Source: DATGUA01 sp035301545 (GTDB lineage: Bacteria > Bacillota > Clostridia > Tissierellales > Tissierellaceae). Taken from it: 63,601 nucleotides of DNA. Position numbers and translations under genes: made by a program. The notes under the pieces were generated by a model that saw nothing but the letters and a program-made list of their open reading frames with translations, did no database searches and had not been told where the DNA came from. Positions 36,240-44,497 of the stretch are shown here, one piece after another. The stretch is taken from contig DATGUA010000007.1 of the NCBI GenBank assembly GCA_035301545.1, positions 1 through 63,601 on the forward strand, written 5' to 3'. The first letter of the stretch is position 1. Each line of letters opens with the position of its first letter.

Positions 36240-36755
36240 ATGAAGAGCCAGAGACAAAGAATCATAGCTATAAGTGGGGTAAAAGATTCAGGAAAAACTA
36301 CATTAATTACAAATCTTATTCCATTATTACAAGAAAAGCAATTGAAAGTTGCAACTATAAAACATGATGGGCATGATTTTATACCAGATGTAAAAGGAAC
36401 TGACACTTATAAGCATAGAGAATCAGGTGCATATGGGGTAGGAATTTTTTCTAGCAATAAATGGATGATTATAAAAGAAGAAAGGGAGATATCTATTTCA
36501 AGCTTAATAAATCAATTTCCAGAAGCAGATTTAATATTACTTGAAGGATTTAAATACTCAAACTTTCCAAAAATTGAAATTATAAGACGGGAAGTATCTT
36601 TATCACCTGTTTCAGATCCTAAAACAGTAATTGGATATGTAAGCGATTTAGGAGTTATCTCTCCTAATATAAAACAATTTAAATTAGATGAAATAAAAGA
36701 ATTAGCTGAATATATGTATAATTATATAATTAAAGAACAGGTAGGTGATAAATAG
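36240..36755 (+). CDS. mobB: Molybdopterin-guanine dinucleotide biosynthesis protein MobB
   Basis: A 171-residue P-loop protein: GVKDSGKTTLI (about 13-23), KHDGHDF (about 41-47), DTYKHRESGA (about 55-64) and DLILLEGFKYSNFPKIE (about 98-114). It assists MobA in making MGD and may bind GTP. Start ATG after AAAGGGG. It overlaps moaA by one base (TAGTG). Confidence 0.92.
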   Translation: MKSQRQRIIAISGVKDSGKTTLITNLIPLLQEKQLKVATIKHDGHDFIPDVKGTDTYKHRESGAYGVGIFSSNKWMIIKEEREISISSLINQFPEADLILLEGFKYSNFPKIEIIRREVSLSPVSDPKTVIGYVSDLGVISPNIKQFKLDEIKELAEYMYNYIIKEQVGDK

Positions 36756-37711
36756 TGAGAGATTCCTTTGGAAGAGAGATAAATTATCTTAGAGTATCAT
36801 TAACAGATAGGTGTAATCTAAGATGTGAATATTGTATGCCGGAAAAAGGTATAGATAATAAATTAAAACATGAGGATATTTTAACATTAGAAGAGACTTA
36901 TGAAATAATAAAAGATTTTGTTGAGTTAGGAATAGATAAGATAAGATTTACAGGTGGAGAGCCTTTAGTTAGAAAAGGAATAGTAGATTTAATAAAAAAG
37001 GTAGATAAATTAGAAGGTGTAAGAGAAATAACTATGACCACAAATGGTATATTATTGAAAAAAATGGGACAAGCTCTTAAAGAAGCAGGACTTGATAGGG
37101 TGAATATTAGTTTAGATACGTTAAATGAAGAAAGATATACAGAAATTACTAGAGGTGGAAAACTATCACAGGTAATGGAAGGAATAGAGGAGGCAATGAG
37201 AGTTGGTCTAACTCCTATAAAGATTAATACTGTTCTGGTAGGTGGATTTAATGATGATGAGATTCAAGACTTAGTTAATTTGACAAGAAGAGGTATAGAT
37301 GTAAGATTTATAGAGTTAATGCCTATAGGAGAAGCTTCGAGCTTTGCCCAGGAAAGGTTTATTTCTAATAATAAGATTATAGAAGAATTAGAAGGATTAA
37401 GTGCTGTAGAAAAGGATGATCCATCATCTCCTGCTAATTATTATAAATTAGATGGTGCATCTGGAAAGGTAGGCTTAATAAATCCGATAACTTGCAAATT
37501 TTGCAGTGATTGTAATAGGGTAAGATTAACTGCGACAGGTAAATTAAAATTATGTCTACATTCTAATAGAGAAATAGACTTAGGAAAATCCTTAAGGAAT
37601 AATGAAGATGTTAAAGAGATTATATCAGAGTCGGTATTAACTAAAGAGGAAAGTCATCATCTAGAAGAAGAAAAGTATATAAGTAGAAATATGAATCAAA
37701 TAGGAGGTTAA
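36755..37711 (+). CDS. moaA: GTP 3',8-cyclase MoaA
   Basis: A 318-residue radical SAM enzyme: DRCNLRCEYCMP with CxxxCxxC (about 18-29), FTGGEPLVR (about 68-76), and the second cluster CKFC...CNRVRLTATGKLKLCL (about 247-277). It begins molybdopterin synthesis from GTP. GTG start overlapping the mobB stop; next gene 2 bp away. Confidence 0.96.
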   Translation: MRDSFGREINYLRVSLTDRCNLRCEYCMPEKGIDNKLKHEDILTLEETYEIIKDFVELGIDKIRFTGGEPLVRKGIVDLIKKVDKLEGVREITMTTNGILLKKMGQALKEAGLDRVNISLDTLNEERYTEITRGGKLSQVMEGIEEAMRVGLTPIKINTVLVGGFNDDEIQDLVNLTRRGIDVRFIELMPIGEASSFAQERFISNNKIIEELEGLSAVEKDDPSSPANYYKLDGASGKVGLINPITCKFCSDCNRVRLTATGKLKLCLHSNREIDLGKSLRNNEDVKEIISESVLTKEESHHLEEEKYISRNMNQIGG

Positions 37712-37713
37712 TT

Positions 37714-38616
37714 ATGGATTTAACTCACTTTAATAAGAGTGGTAGGGCTCATATGGTAGAAGTTGGAGGTAAAGATATTACTAAAAGATCAGCTACAGCT
37801 CAAGGGAAAATTATCATGGATAAGAATACTCTTAAAACAGTTAAAGAGGGAAATATAAAAAAAGGTGATGTATTATCTGTAGCTCAAATAGCAGGAATAA
37901 TAGGAGCTAAGAAAACTAGTGATCTGATACCTATGTGTCACAATCTATTTCTATCAGGAGCAAATATTGAATTTAAATACTTAGACAATGGTATTCAAGT
38001 AGAAGCCACTGTAAAAACTGAAGGTAAAACAGGTGTAGAAATGGAAGCCCTAACAGCTGTATCTATTACCTGTTTAACTATATATGATATGTGCAAGGCA
38101 ATAGATAAGGATATGGAAATAAAGGATATAAGAGTAATTAAAAAAATTGGTGGAAAATCAGGTACTTATTTAAGAAAATCGAATACTGGTAAGGTTATCT
38201 CAGTAAATATTTCAGATCAAAAGGGAGTTATTAAAGAACCTGTAAAGGAAGGGATCTTTATAGAAAAGTTTGGATTAGAAAATGACGCTCATGGTGGAGA
38301 TTGGCATAGGCAAGTAAGTATTTTAGCAATAGAAAGTTTTAATAAAATGGAGAATGAAGGTATAGAGGGACTTGTGCCAGGAGTATTTGCTGAGAATATA
38401 ACAACAGAGGGTATAGAATTATTTTCTTTACCTGTAGGTACAAGACTTAAAATTGGTGAGACTATTCAAGAATTAACTCAAATAGGTAAAAAATGTCATA
38501 CAGGTTGTGCTATATCTCAAAAGGTAGGTAAATGTGTGATGCCTAAAGAAGGAATATTTACAAAGATAATAAAGGGCGGATTAGTAAAAAAGGGAGATCT
38601 AATAGAGGTGATTTAA
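37714..38616 (+). CDS. moaC: MoaC-MOSC fusion protein
   Basis: A 300-residue fusion. Residues 1-158 are MoaC (cyclic pyranopterin monophosphate synthase): HMVEVGGKDITKR, MCHNLFLSG near 72-80, GKTGVEMEALTAVS near 109-122 and KKIGGKSG. Residues about 160-300 are a MOSC domain (VISVNISDQKGVIKEPV, FGLENDAHGGDWHRQVS, AENITTEGI, GKKCHTGC with the MOSC cysteine). MOSC domains bind molybdenum cofactor or handle sulfur in it. The fusion links an early and a late step of cofactor synthesis. Confidence 0.94.
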   Translation: MDLTHFNKSGRAHMVEVGGKDITKRSATAQGKIIMDKNTLKTVKEGNIKKGDVLSVAQIAGIIGAKKTSDLIPMCHNLFLSGANIEFKYLDNGIQVEATVKTEGKTGVEMEALTAVSITCLTIYDMCKAIDKDMEIKDIRVIKKIGGKSGTYLRKSNTGKVISVNISDQKGVIKEPVKEGIFIEKFGLENDAHGGDWHRQVSILAIESFNKMENEGIEGLVPGVFAENITTEGIELFSLPVGTRLKIGETIQELTQIGKKCHTGCAISQKVGKCVMPKEGIFTKIIKGGLVKKGDLIEVI

Positions 38617-38646
38617 ATAGAGACTTTAAGGTCTCTATTTTTTATT
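38615..38646 (+). terminator. Terminator after the moa operon
   Basis: AAATAGAGAC (38615-38624) pairs with GTCTCTATTT (38631-38640), then TTTTATTT. It overlaps the stop codon. Confidence 0.88.
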
Positions 38647-38726
38647 TAAATAGAAAAGAATCTTTTACTTGCAAAATAGGTATAATAGATATACACTTAG
38701 TTAGTTAAGTATAAGGAGGAAGATTT

Positions 38727-40355
38727 TTGAAAAAGAGAAGGTTTGAAGAAATAAATTTATCAAATAATATACAAAAAGGTATAAAAGATATGGGTTTTGA
38801 AGAAATGTCGCCTATACAAGCCGAAGCAATACCAGTAATACTAGAAGGAAAAGATATTATAGGCCAAGCTCAAACAGGGACTGGAAAGACTGCGGCTTTT
38901 GGAATTCCAATATTAGAAAGAATAGATACAAGTAACAATGTTCAGGCTTTAGTACTTTGTCCAACTAGGGAATTATCAATACAGGTAGCAAAAGAAATTG
39001 GAGATTTGTCTAAATATAATAATTGGATAAAGGTATTACCGGTATATGGGGGCCAACCTATTAATAGGCAGATTCGTGCTTTGAAAAGAGGAGTACAAAT
39101 AGTAGTAGGAACTCCAGGTAGAGTTATAGATCATATAAGAAGAAAAACTTTAAAATTAGATAAAGTAAATATGATGGTTTTAGATGAAGCAGATGAAATG
39201 TTTGATATGGGTTTTAGAGATGATATACAACTTGTAATGGATGAATTGTCTAAGGAAAGACAAACTATATTTTTCTCAGCTACTATGCCAAGAGAAGTTA
39301 TTAAATTTGCATCAAAATATCAAAAAAGCCCGGAAATAATTAGGGTTGCTCACAAGGAGCTAACTATACCAAAGATAGAACAATATTATCTTGAATTGAA
39401 AGAGCATATGAAGACAGAGATACTTAGTAGATTAATAGATTTACATGATCCAAAACTAACTATAGTATTTTGTAATACTAAAAGAAAGGTTGACAGACTT
39501 GTAGGGGAACTACAAAGTAGAGGATATTTTGTAGATGGTCTACACGGAGATTTAAAGCAAAATCAAAGAGATGTAGTAATGGGTAAATTTAGAGATAGTA
39601 CTATTGATATTTTAGTAGCTACAGATGTAGCAGCTAGAGGATTAGATGTAGACGATATAGATCTAGTAATTAATTATGATATACCTCAAGACGAAGAATA
39701 TTATGTCCATAGAATTGGAAGAACTGCTAGAGCAGGTAGAAAAGGTGTAGCTTTCAGTTTCGTAACAAGGAGAGATAGAAATAAATTAAGAGATATCCAA
39801 AGATATGCTAAGACTAAGATTAAAAGAAAGAATCTACCTACATTAAAAGACATAGAAGAATTATATCAGGCGAATATACTAGATAAAGTAAAAGAAGAAA
39901 TAGAAAATGATAAATTATCTAAATATAGTAAGATGATAGATCTTTTAATAGAAGATGAATATACTTCATTTGATATAGCAGCTGCTTTATTAAAACTTAA
40001 TATGGATAATAATAGGAAGGATAGATATAAAGGTTTAGATAGAATAGATTCTAGTAGAAAGGGTCAAAGACAAGATAATAAAGGTACAAGGCATGCATCA
40101 CAATTAGGAAAAGTAAGAAGAGTATATATAAATATTGGAAGTCGGCAAGGTGTAACTGCAAGCCATATAGTAGCAGCTATAGCTCAGGAAACTAAAGTAC
40201 CAACCAAATTTATAGGAAGTATAGATATATTTGATAGATTTACTTTTGTAGATATTGTAGAAGATTATGTAGATAAGGTAGTAGATAATCTAAATAATAA
40301 AAGAATCAAAAACAATAAGGTAAAGGTAGAAAGAGCTAATCCAAGACGAAGATAA
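38727..40355 (+). CDS. DEAD-box RNA helicase with DbpA-type RNA-binding domain
   Basis: A 542-residue helicase: Q motif near 21-30, AQTGTGKTA (about 50-58), PTRELSIQ, TPGRVIDH, DEADEMFDMGF (about 153-163), SAT (about 183), HRIGRTARAG (about 331-340), and a C-terminal RRM-like domain (RRVYINIGSRQGVTASHIVAAI, about 470-491). The family unwinds RNA, typically in ribosome assembly or cold adaptation. TTG start after AAGGAGGA. Single gene with its own terminator. Confidence 0.95.
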   Translation: MKKRRFEEINLSNNIQKGIKDMGFEEMSPIQAEAIPVILEGKDIIGQAQTGTGKTAAFGIPILERIDTSNNVQALVLCPTRELSIQVAKEIGDLSKYNNWIKVLPVYGGQPINRQIRALKRGVQIVVGTPGRVIDHIRRKTLKLDKVNMMVLDEADEMFDMGFRDDIQLVMDELSKERQTIFFSATMPREVIKFASKYQKSPEIIRVAHKELTIPKIEQYYLELKEHMKTEILSRLIDLHDPKLTIVFCNTKRKVDRLVGELQSRGYFVDGLHGDLKQNQRDVVMGKFRDSTIDILVATDVAARGLDVDDIDLVINYDIPQDEEYYVHRIGRTARAGRKGVAFSFVTRRDRNKLRDIQRYAKTKIKRKNLPTLKDIEELYQANILDKVKEEIENDKLSKYSKMIDLLIEDEYTSFDIAAALLKLNMDNNRKDRYKGLDRIDSSRKGQRQDNKGTRHASQLGKVRRVYINIGSRQGVTASHIVAAIAQETKVPTKFIGSIDIFDRFTFVDIVEDYVDKVVDNLNNKRIKNNKVKVERANPRRR

Positions 40356-40364
40356 TAAAATTAT

Positions 40365-40400
40365 AAAAACTTATCTTTATTAATAAAGATAAGTTTTTTG
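40365..40400 (+). terminator. Terminator after the helicase gene
   Basis: A perfect 16-bp stem (40365-40380 with 40383-40398), 2-nt centre, ending in TTTTTT. Confidence 0.87.
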
Positions 40401-40454
40401 TATTTATTCTTATATTTATTATATAATAATCCTAATAGGATAAAGAGGTGGATT

Positions 40455-41480
40455 ATGATGAAAATGTTTAAATCAGATAATAATTCTGGAATACATCCAA
40501 AAGTATTAGAAGCCATCATCAATGCTAATAATGGTCATAATAGTGCATATGAAGATGATGGATATTCTATAGAAGCTAAAAAGATTATATCAGAATTATT
40601 TGGTAGGGATGTAGATGTATATTTTGTAACATCAGGTACAGCATCTAATGTAATAGGATTAAGTGGAGTACTTAAACCTTTTGAATCAGTAGTATGTCCT
40701 GATACAGCACATATAAATGTAGATGAATGTGGAGCGTTTGAATTATTTACTGGATCTAAAATTTTATACATTCCTAATAGAGATGGAAAAATAGTTAAAA
40801 AAGATATAGAACCATTATTAGATTCAATAGGAGATGAGCATCGAAGTCAACCAAAAGTAATTTCCATATCTCAAACTACAGAACTAGGTACATTATATAC
40901 TGTAGAGGAAATAGAAGGACTAGCTGATTTTGCTCATGAAAATAATATGTTACTACATGTAGATGGAGCTAGGATAGCTAATGCAGTAGTCGCTTTAGAT
41001 ACAAGTTTTAAAGAGATGATTACGGATACGGGTGTAGATCTTTTATCTTTTGGTGGGACAAAAAATGGTATGATGATAGGAGAAGCAATAATATCTTTAG
41101 ACAAAGATTTAAGTAAACAATTTAAATTCCGTAGAAAACAAGGAATGCAACTTTTATCTAAAATGAGATTTATATCAGCACAATATCTAGCATATTTGTC
41201 TAATGATTTATGGAAGGAAAATGCTAGAAATGCTAATAATATGGGACAATATTTAAAAAAGGAATTATCTAAAATAGAGGGAATAGAAGTAAATAAAGAT
41301 TTGATAACTAATATGGTTTTTGCTAGTATGGATGAAAGATTAATAGGTAATCTAGAAGAAGAATTTGACTTTTATGTAACAAATAAAGAAAAAAATGAAG
41401 TAAGATTTGTGATGTCTTTTGATATTACTAAGAAGGATATAGATAAGTTTATAAATTTTATAAAAGAATCTAATCTATAA
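40455..41480 (+). CDS. Low-specificity L-threonine aldolase
   Basis: A 341-residue PLP enzyme of fold type I: SDNNSGIHPKVLEAI near 6-20, YFVTSGTASNV near 54-64, DTAHINVDECGA near 81-92, LHVDGARIANA near 166-176 and the PLP lysine in SFGGTKNGM near 199-207. It splits threonine to glycine and acetaldehyde. ATG 40455 follows GAGGTGG; the ATG at 40458 would serve equally. The frame opens upstream at 40398 inside a terminator, which is not a real start. Confidence 0.92.
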   Translation: MMKMFKSDNNSGIHPKVLEAIINANNGHNSAYEDDGYSIEAKKIISELFGRDVDVYFVTSGTASNVIGLSGVLKPFESVVCPDTAHINVDECGAFELFTGSKILYIPNRDGKIVKKDIEPLLDSIGDEHRSQPKVISISQTTELGTLYTVEEIEGLADFAHENNMLLHVDGARIANAVVALDTSFKEMITDTGVDLLSFGGTKNGMMIGEAIISLDKDLSKQFKFRRKQGMQLLSKMRFISAQYLAYLSNDLWKENARNANNMGQYLKKELSKIEGIEVNKDLITNMVFASMDERLIGNLEEEFDFYVTNKEKNEVRFVMSFDITKKDIDKFINFIKESNL

Positions 41481-41607
41481 AGGTAAAATAAGAGTAAGAT
41501 AATTTACTAAAATTTAAGACTTTATAATTAATATTATGTATAATAGACTTATAATCTTAAAAGGTTATGAAGAGGTTAAAGATTATAAGTCTTATAGGAG
41601 GAGCATT

Positions 41608-42288
41608 ATGACTTGAAACTGTTATGAAAGAAGCAATGGTAATTGCATAGAATTAGTTCCTATATTTAATAGTCTTAGTAATGAAGAAATGATTGAGGTT
41701 GCAAAAATTACAACAGAAAGAACCTATAAAAAGGGCCAAATGATATATATGGCAGGAGATAGAGGAGAAAAACTTTATGTTATTCATCTAGGAAGAGTGA
41801 AAATTAATAGATTTACTGAATCAGGAAAGGAACAAGTTATCCGAGTACTAGGACCAGGGGAATTTATGGGAGAGCTTTCTTTATTTAGTCCTGCTAATAT
41901 GACAGATAATGCTGAAGTTCTAGAAGATACTACTATGTGTGTAATAGATGGCAATAATCTTAAAGAACTTATGAAACAATATCCAGATATAAGCTTTAAA
42001 ATTATAGAAGAGATAAGTAAAAGACTAGAAACAGCTGAAGAATTAATAGAAAATATTAGTTTAAGCTCAGTAGAAAAGAGATTATCTCAGACATTATTAA
42101 ATATGGCAGGAGAAGGAAAAGAAATAAATCTGAAGATGAGAAAAGGTGACTTAGCATCTCAGATAGGAATGAGTCAAGAGACTTTAAGTAGGAAACTTTC
42201 TGCTTTCCAAGAATTAGGAATTATAGAATTAGTCGGACATAGAAAAATTATTATAAAAGATAAAGGTTCTCTAGAAGATATAGAATAG
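41608..42288 (+). CDS. Crp/Fnr-family regulator with selenocysteine codon 3 (candidate new selenoprotein)
   Basis: Reading from ATG 41608 (GGAGGAG 4 nt upstream) gives 226 residues with UGA as codon 3: MTUNCYERSNGNC then IELVPIFNSLSNEEM. The frame joins exactly the cNMP-binding domain (about 20-125; VPIFNSLS is a usual family start) and the C-terminal helix-turn-helix (KGDLASQIGMSQETLSRKL, about 170-188, with the ExxSR of FNR). U3, C5, C13 plus C111 imitate the C20/C23/C29/C122 ligands of E. coli FNR, so a [4Fe-4S] or redox-active Sec-Cys site is likely. A hairpin follows the UGA. ATG 41689, the first after the UGA, has no ribosome binding site and would cut into the sensor domain. Hemerythrin gene is 17 bp downstream. 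Confidence 0.85.
41633..41646 (+). promoter_or_regulatory. Candidate bacterial SECIS of the Fnr-like gene
   Basis: GCAAT-GGTA-ATTGC is a perfect 5-bp stem with a G-rich 4-nt loop starting 16 nt after the UGA at 41614-41616. Position and size match the fdhA element in this window (5-bp stem, 13 nt after UGA, loop starting GG). Confidence 0.7.
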
Positions 42289-42305
42289 AAGGAGTGAGAA
42301 GTGTT

Positions 42306-42860
42306 ATGGAGTCTATTAAGATAATGGTAGAAGAACATAGTAATATAAAAAGAATGCTAAAGGTAGTAAGAAATGTTTCTTATGAAGTAATGACTCAAGG
42401 AGATTTTGATATAGATGATATACCAAAGATAATTGATTTTGTAAGAACATATGCAGATAGTCACCATCATGGTAAAGAGGAAGACATATTATTTGAGACC
42501 ATGAATAGGAAATTGGACAAGCTTGCTGAATCAGGTGCTATTACAGGAATGTATATAGAACATGATTTAGGTAGATTATATATGGGAAATCTTGAAGATG
42601 CTGTAGAAAGATATAAGAATGGAGAAGATCGAGCCAGAATGGATATTATAGCTAATGCAGTATCCTATACAGATCTTTTAGATAGGCATATTGATAAGGA
42701 AAATACTGCTATGTACACCTTTGCAGAACAAAGACTAAATGATGATAGTAAGTCTTATGTAGAAGAAGAGTGTAATAAGGTAGAAAAACAAGCAACAGAG
42801 GAAGGTTTACAAGATAAGTATATAGCTATGTTGGAAGAGTTGGAAGAAAAGTATATATAG
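42306..42860 (+). CDS. Hemerythrin-domain protein
   Basis: A 184-residue HHE protein: VEEHSNIKRM (about 7-16), SHHHGKEEDILFE (about 52-64), YIEHDLGRLYMGN (about 86-98) and DRHIDKENTAMY (about 124-135), the ligand set for a non-haem diiron site. Such proteins bind O2 or NO, or repair Fe-S. ATG 42306 is the best in-frame start after AAGGAG. It follows the Fnr-like gene by 17 bp, so it is probably co-transcribed with it. Confidence 0.88.
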   Translation: MESIKIMVEEHSNIKRMLKVVRNVSYEVMTQGDFDIDDIPKIIDFVRTYADSHHHGKEEDILFETMNRKLDKLAESGAITGMYIEHDLGRLYMGNLEDAVERYKNGEDRARMDIIANAVSYTDLLDRHIDKENTAMYTFAEQRLNDDSKSYVEEECNKVEKQATEEGLQDKYIAMLEELEEKYI

Positions 42861-42918
42861 TTTACTATATATACTTTTTGAATATATAAATAAAATTTGT
42901 TAAGGAGGTATTTTATAT

Positions 42919-44096
42919 GGGATTTAAACGAATGACAGATAAGGTGAAATGGGTAGGTAAGATTGATTGGGAACTAAGGAGTTTTCATGGTGATGAGTAT
43001 TCTACAGACAGAGGGTCATCTTATAATGCATATTTAATAAGAGATGAAAAAACAGTACTTATTGATACAGTTTGGTGAAGAATGGTTAAAAGAGTTAAAG
43101 CAAGAAATTGATTTAGATGAAATCGATTACATAATTGCTCAACATTCGGAAATCGATCATAGTGGTGCTTTACCATTAATATTAAAAGAAAGACCAGATA
43201 TGCCTATTTATTGTACATCTAATGGAGCTGACATACTTAGAGGACATTTTCATGAAGAATGGAATTTTGTTGAAGTAAAAACAGGTGATACTTTAGACAT
43301 TGGTGAATCTACACTTACATTTGTAGAGGCTAGAATGTTACATTGGCCAGATAATATGATGACCTATATGGATGGAGAGGCTATACTATTTAGTAATGAT
43401 GCTTTTGGTCAACATTATGCTTCAGAATTACTATATAATGATTCTGTAGATCAATGTGAATTATATGAAGAGGCTATAAAATATTATGCAAATATTTTAA
43501 ATCCATTTAGTATGTTAGTTAAAAACAAGATTAAAGAGGTATTAAGTCTAGAGTTACCACTTAATATGATAGCTACAAGCCATGGAGTAATTTGGAGAGA
43601 CAATCCAACTCAAATAATTGAAAAATATGTAGAGTGGGCAGATAATTATCAGGAAAATCAAATTACTTTAGTATTTGATACTATGTGGGGAGCAACTAGA
43701 AGAATGGCAGAAGCTATAGCACAAGGTATTCATGAAGTAGATGATACTATAACTATAAAACTATATAATGCTGCAATTACTGATAAAAACGATGTAATAA
43801 CAGAATTATTTAAATCTAAAGGTATATTATTTGGTTCATTAACAGTAAATAAAGGGATTATGAATGCTGGTGGTGGATTACTAGAGATGATAAGAGGAAT
43901 TGGATTTAAAAACAAAAAAGGAGCAGCATTTGGATCTTATGGATGGTCAGGTGAATCTGTAAAGATTATTGAAGAAAAACTAAAAGACGCTAAATTAGAA
44001 GTATTAGAAGATGGACCATTAGTACTTTGGAATCCAAATGAAGAAGGAATAGAAGAATGTATAGAATTTGGAAAGAAATTTGCAGAACAATTTTAA
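42919..44096 (+). pseudogene. Flavodiiron protein (FprA-type), frame broken by a short deletion
   Basis: The gene starts at ATG 42919 with a strong AAGGAGGT. It encodes MGFKRMTDKVKWVGKID and on to EKTVLIDTVW, then meets TGA (43076-43078). The following codons in another frame give GEEWLKELKQEIDLDEIDYIIAQ, split as GEEWLKELKQ and EIDLDEIDYIIAQ, and the full rest of an FprA-like protein: HSEIDHSG, HWPDN, SNDAFGQH, SHGVIWR diiron ligands and a flavodoxin domain (FDTMWGATRRM onward). Homologues have about four residues like KPFG at the break; losing 11 nt between two TTTGG copies would explain it. Flavodiiron proteins reduce O2 or NO. Inactive unless the break is a sequence error. Confidence 0.85.
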
Positions 44097-44147
44097 TATA
44101 TAGCAGAAAATAGATATTAATATTAGATGAAATAAGAGAGAAAGTAA

Positions 44148-44486
44148 ATGAAGATAGGAATAGATAAAATTAATTTTTTTACACCACAACATATATAGAT
44201 ATGACTAAACTAGCAGAGGTACGTGAAATTGATCAAAATAAATATTTGATTGGTATTGGTTAGGAGAAAATGGGAATAGCATCAGATGAATATGATATAG
44301 TTTCAATGGCAGCAAATGCAGCAAATCATTTATTAGATGAGAGAGATAAGGAAGAAATAGATATGATATTATTTGCTACAGAAACAGGAGTAGATTTTTC
44401 AAAGGCTGCTGCTATTTGGATTCAAGATTTAGTAGGTAGTTCAACCATATGCACCTTCGATTGAATTAAAACAAGTTTGTTATAAA
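44148..44486 (+). pseudogene. mvaS: Remnant of HMG-CoA synthase (mvaS), frameshifted and truncated
   Basis: Across frames the text reads MKIGIDKINFFTPQH, then YIDMTKLAEVREIDQNKYLIGIG, then after a TAG EKMGIASDEYDIVSMAANAANHL (in pieces) up to ATETGVDFSKAAAIWIQDLVG, then QPYAPSIELKQVCY. This is the start of HMG-CoA synthase with the catalytic cysteine region at the end. There is one frameshift near 44192, an in-frame stop near 44262 and one frameshift near 44435. The remaining about 270 residues are missing: the citG-like gene begins at once. The mevalonate route is therefore interrupted here. Confidence 0.82.
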
Positions 44487-44497
44487 TGAAGGAGAAG

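Noticed and set aside
41689..42288. Crp/Fnr regulator starting at ATG 41689
   Set aside because: No ribosome binding site; it would remove the start of the sensor domain. The upstream ATG has GGAGGAG.
43073..43078. TGA in the flavodiiron gene read as selenocysteine
   Set aside because: Reading through gives RMVKRVKARN then a stop; the family sequence continues in another frame, so this is a frame change and not a Sec codon.
43044..44096. A complete short flavodiiron protein from ATG 43044
   Set aside because: No ribosome binding site, and the correct N-terminus is encoded upstream in another frame from a strong start at 42919.
44270..44464. A separate 64-residue gene
   Set aside because: It is the middle piece of the frameshifted HMG-CoA synthase remnant.
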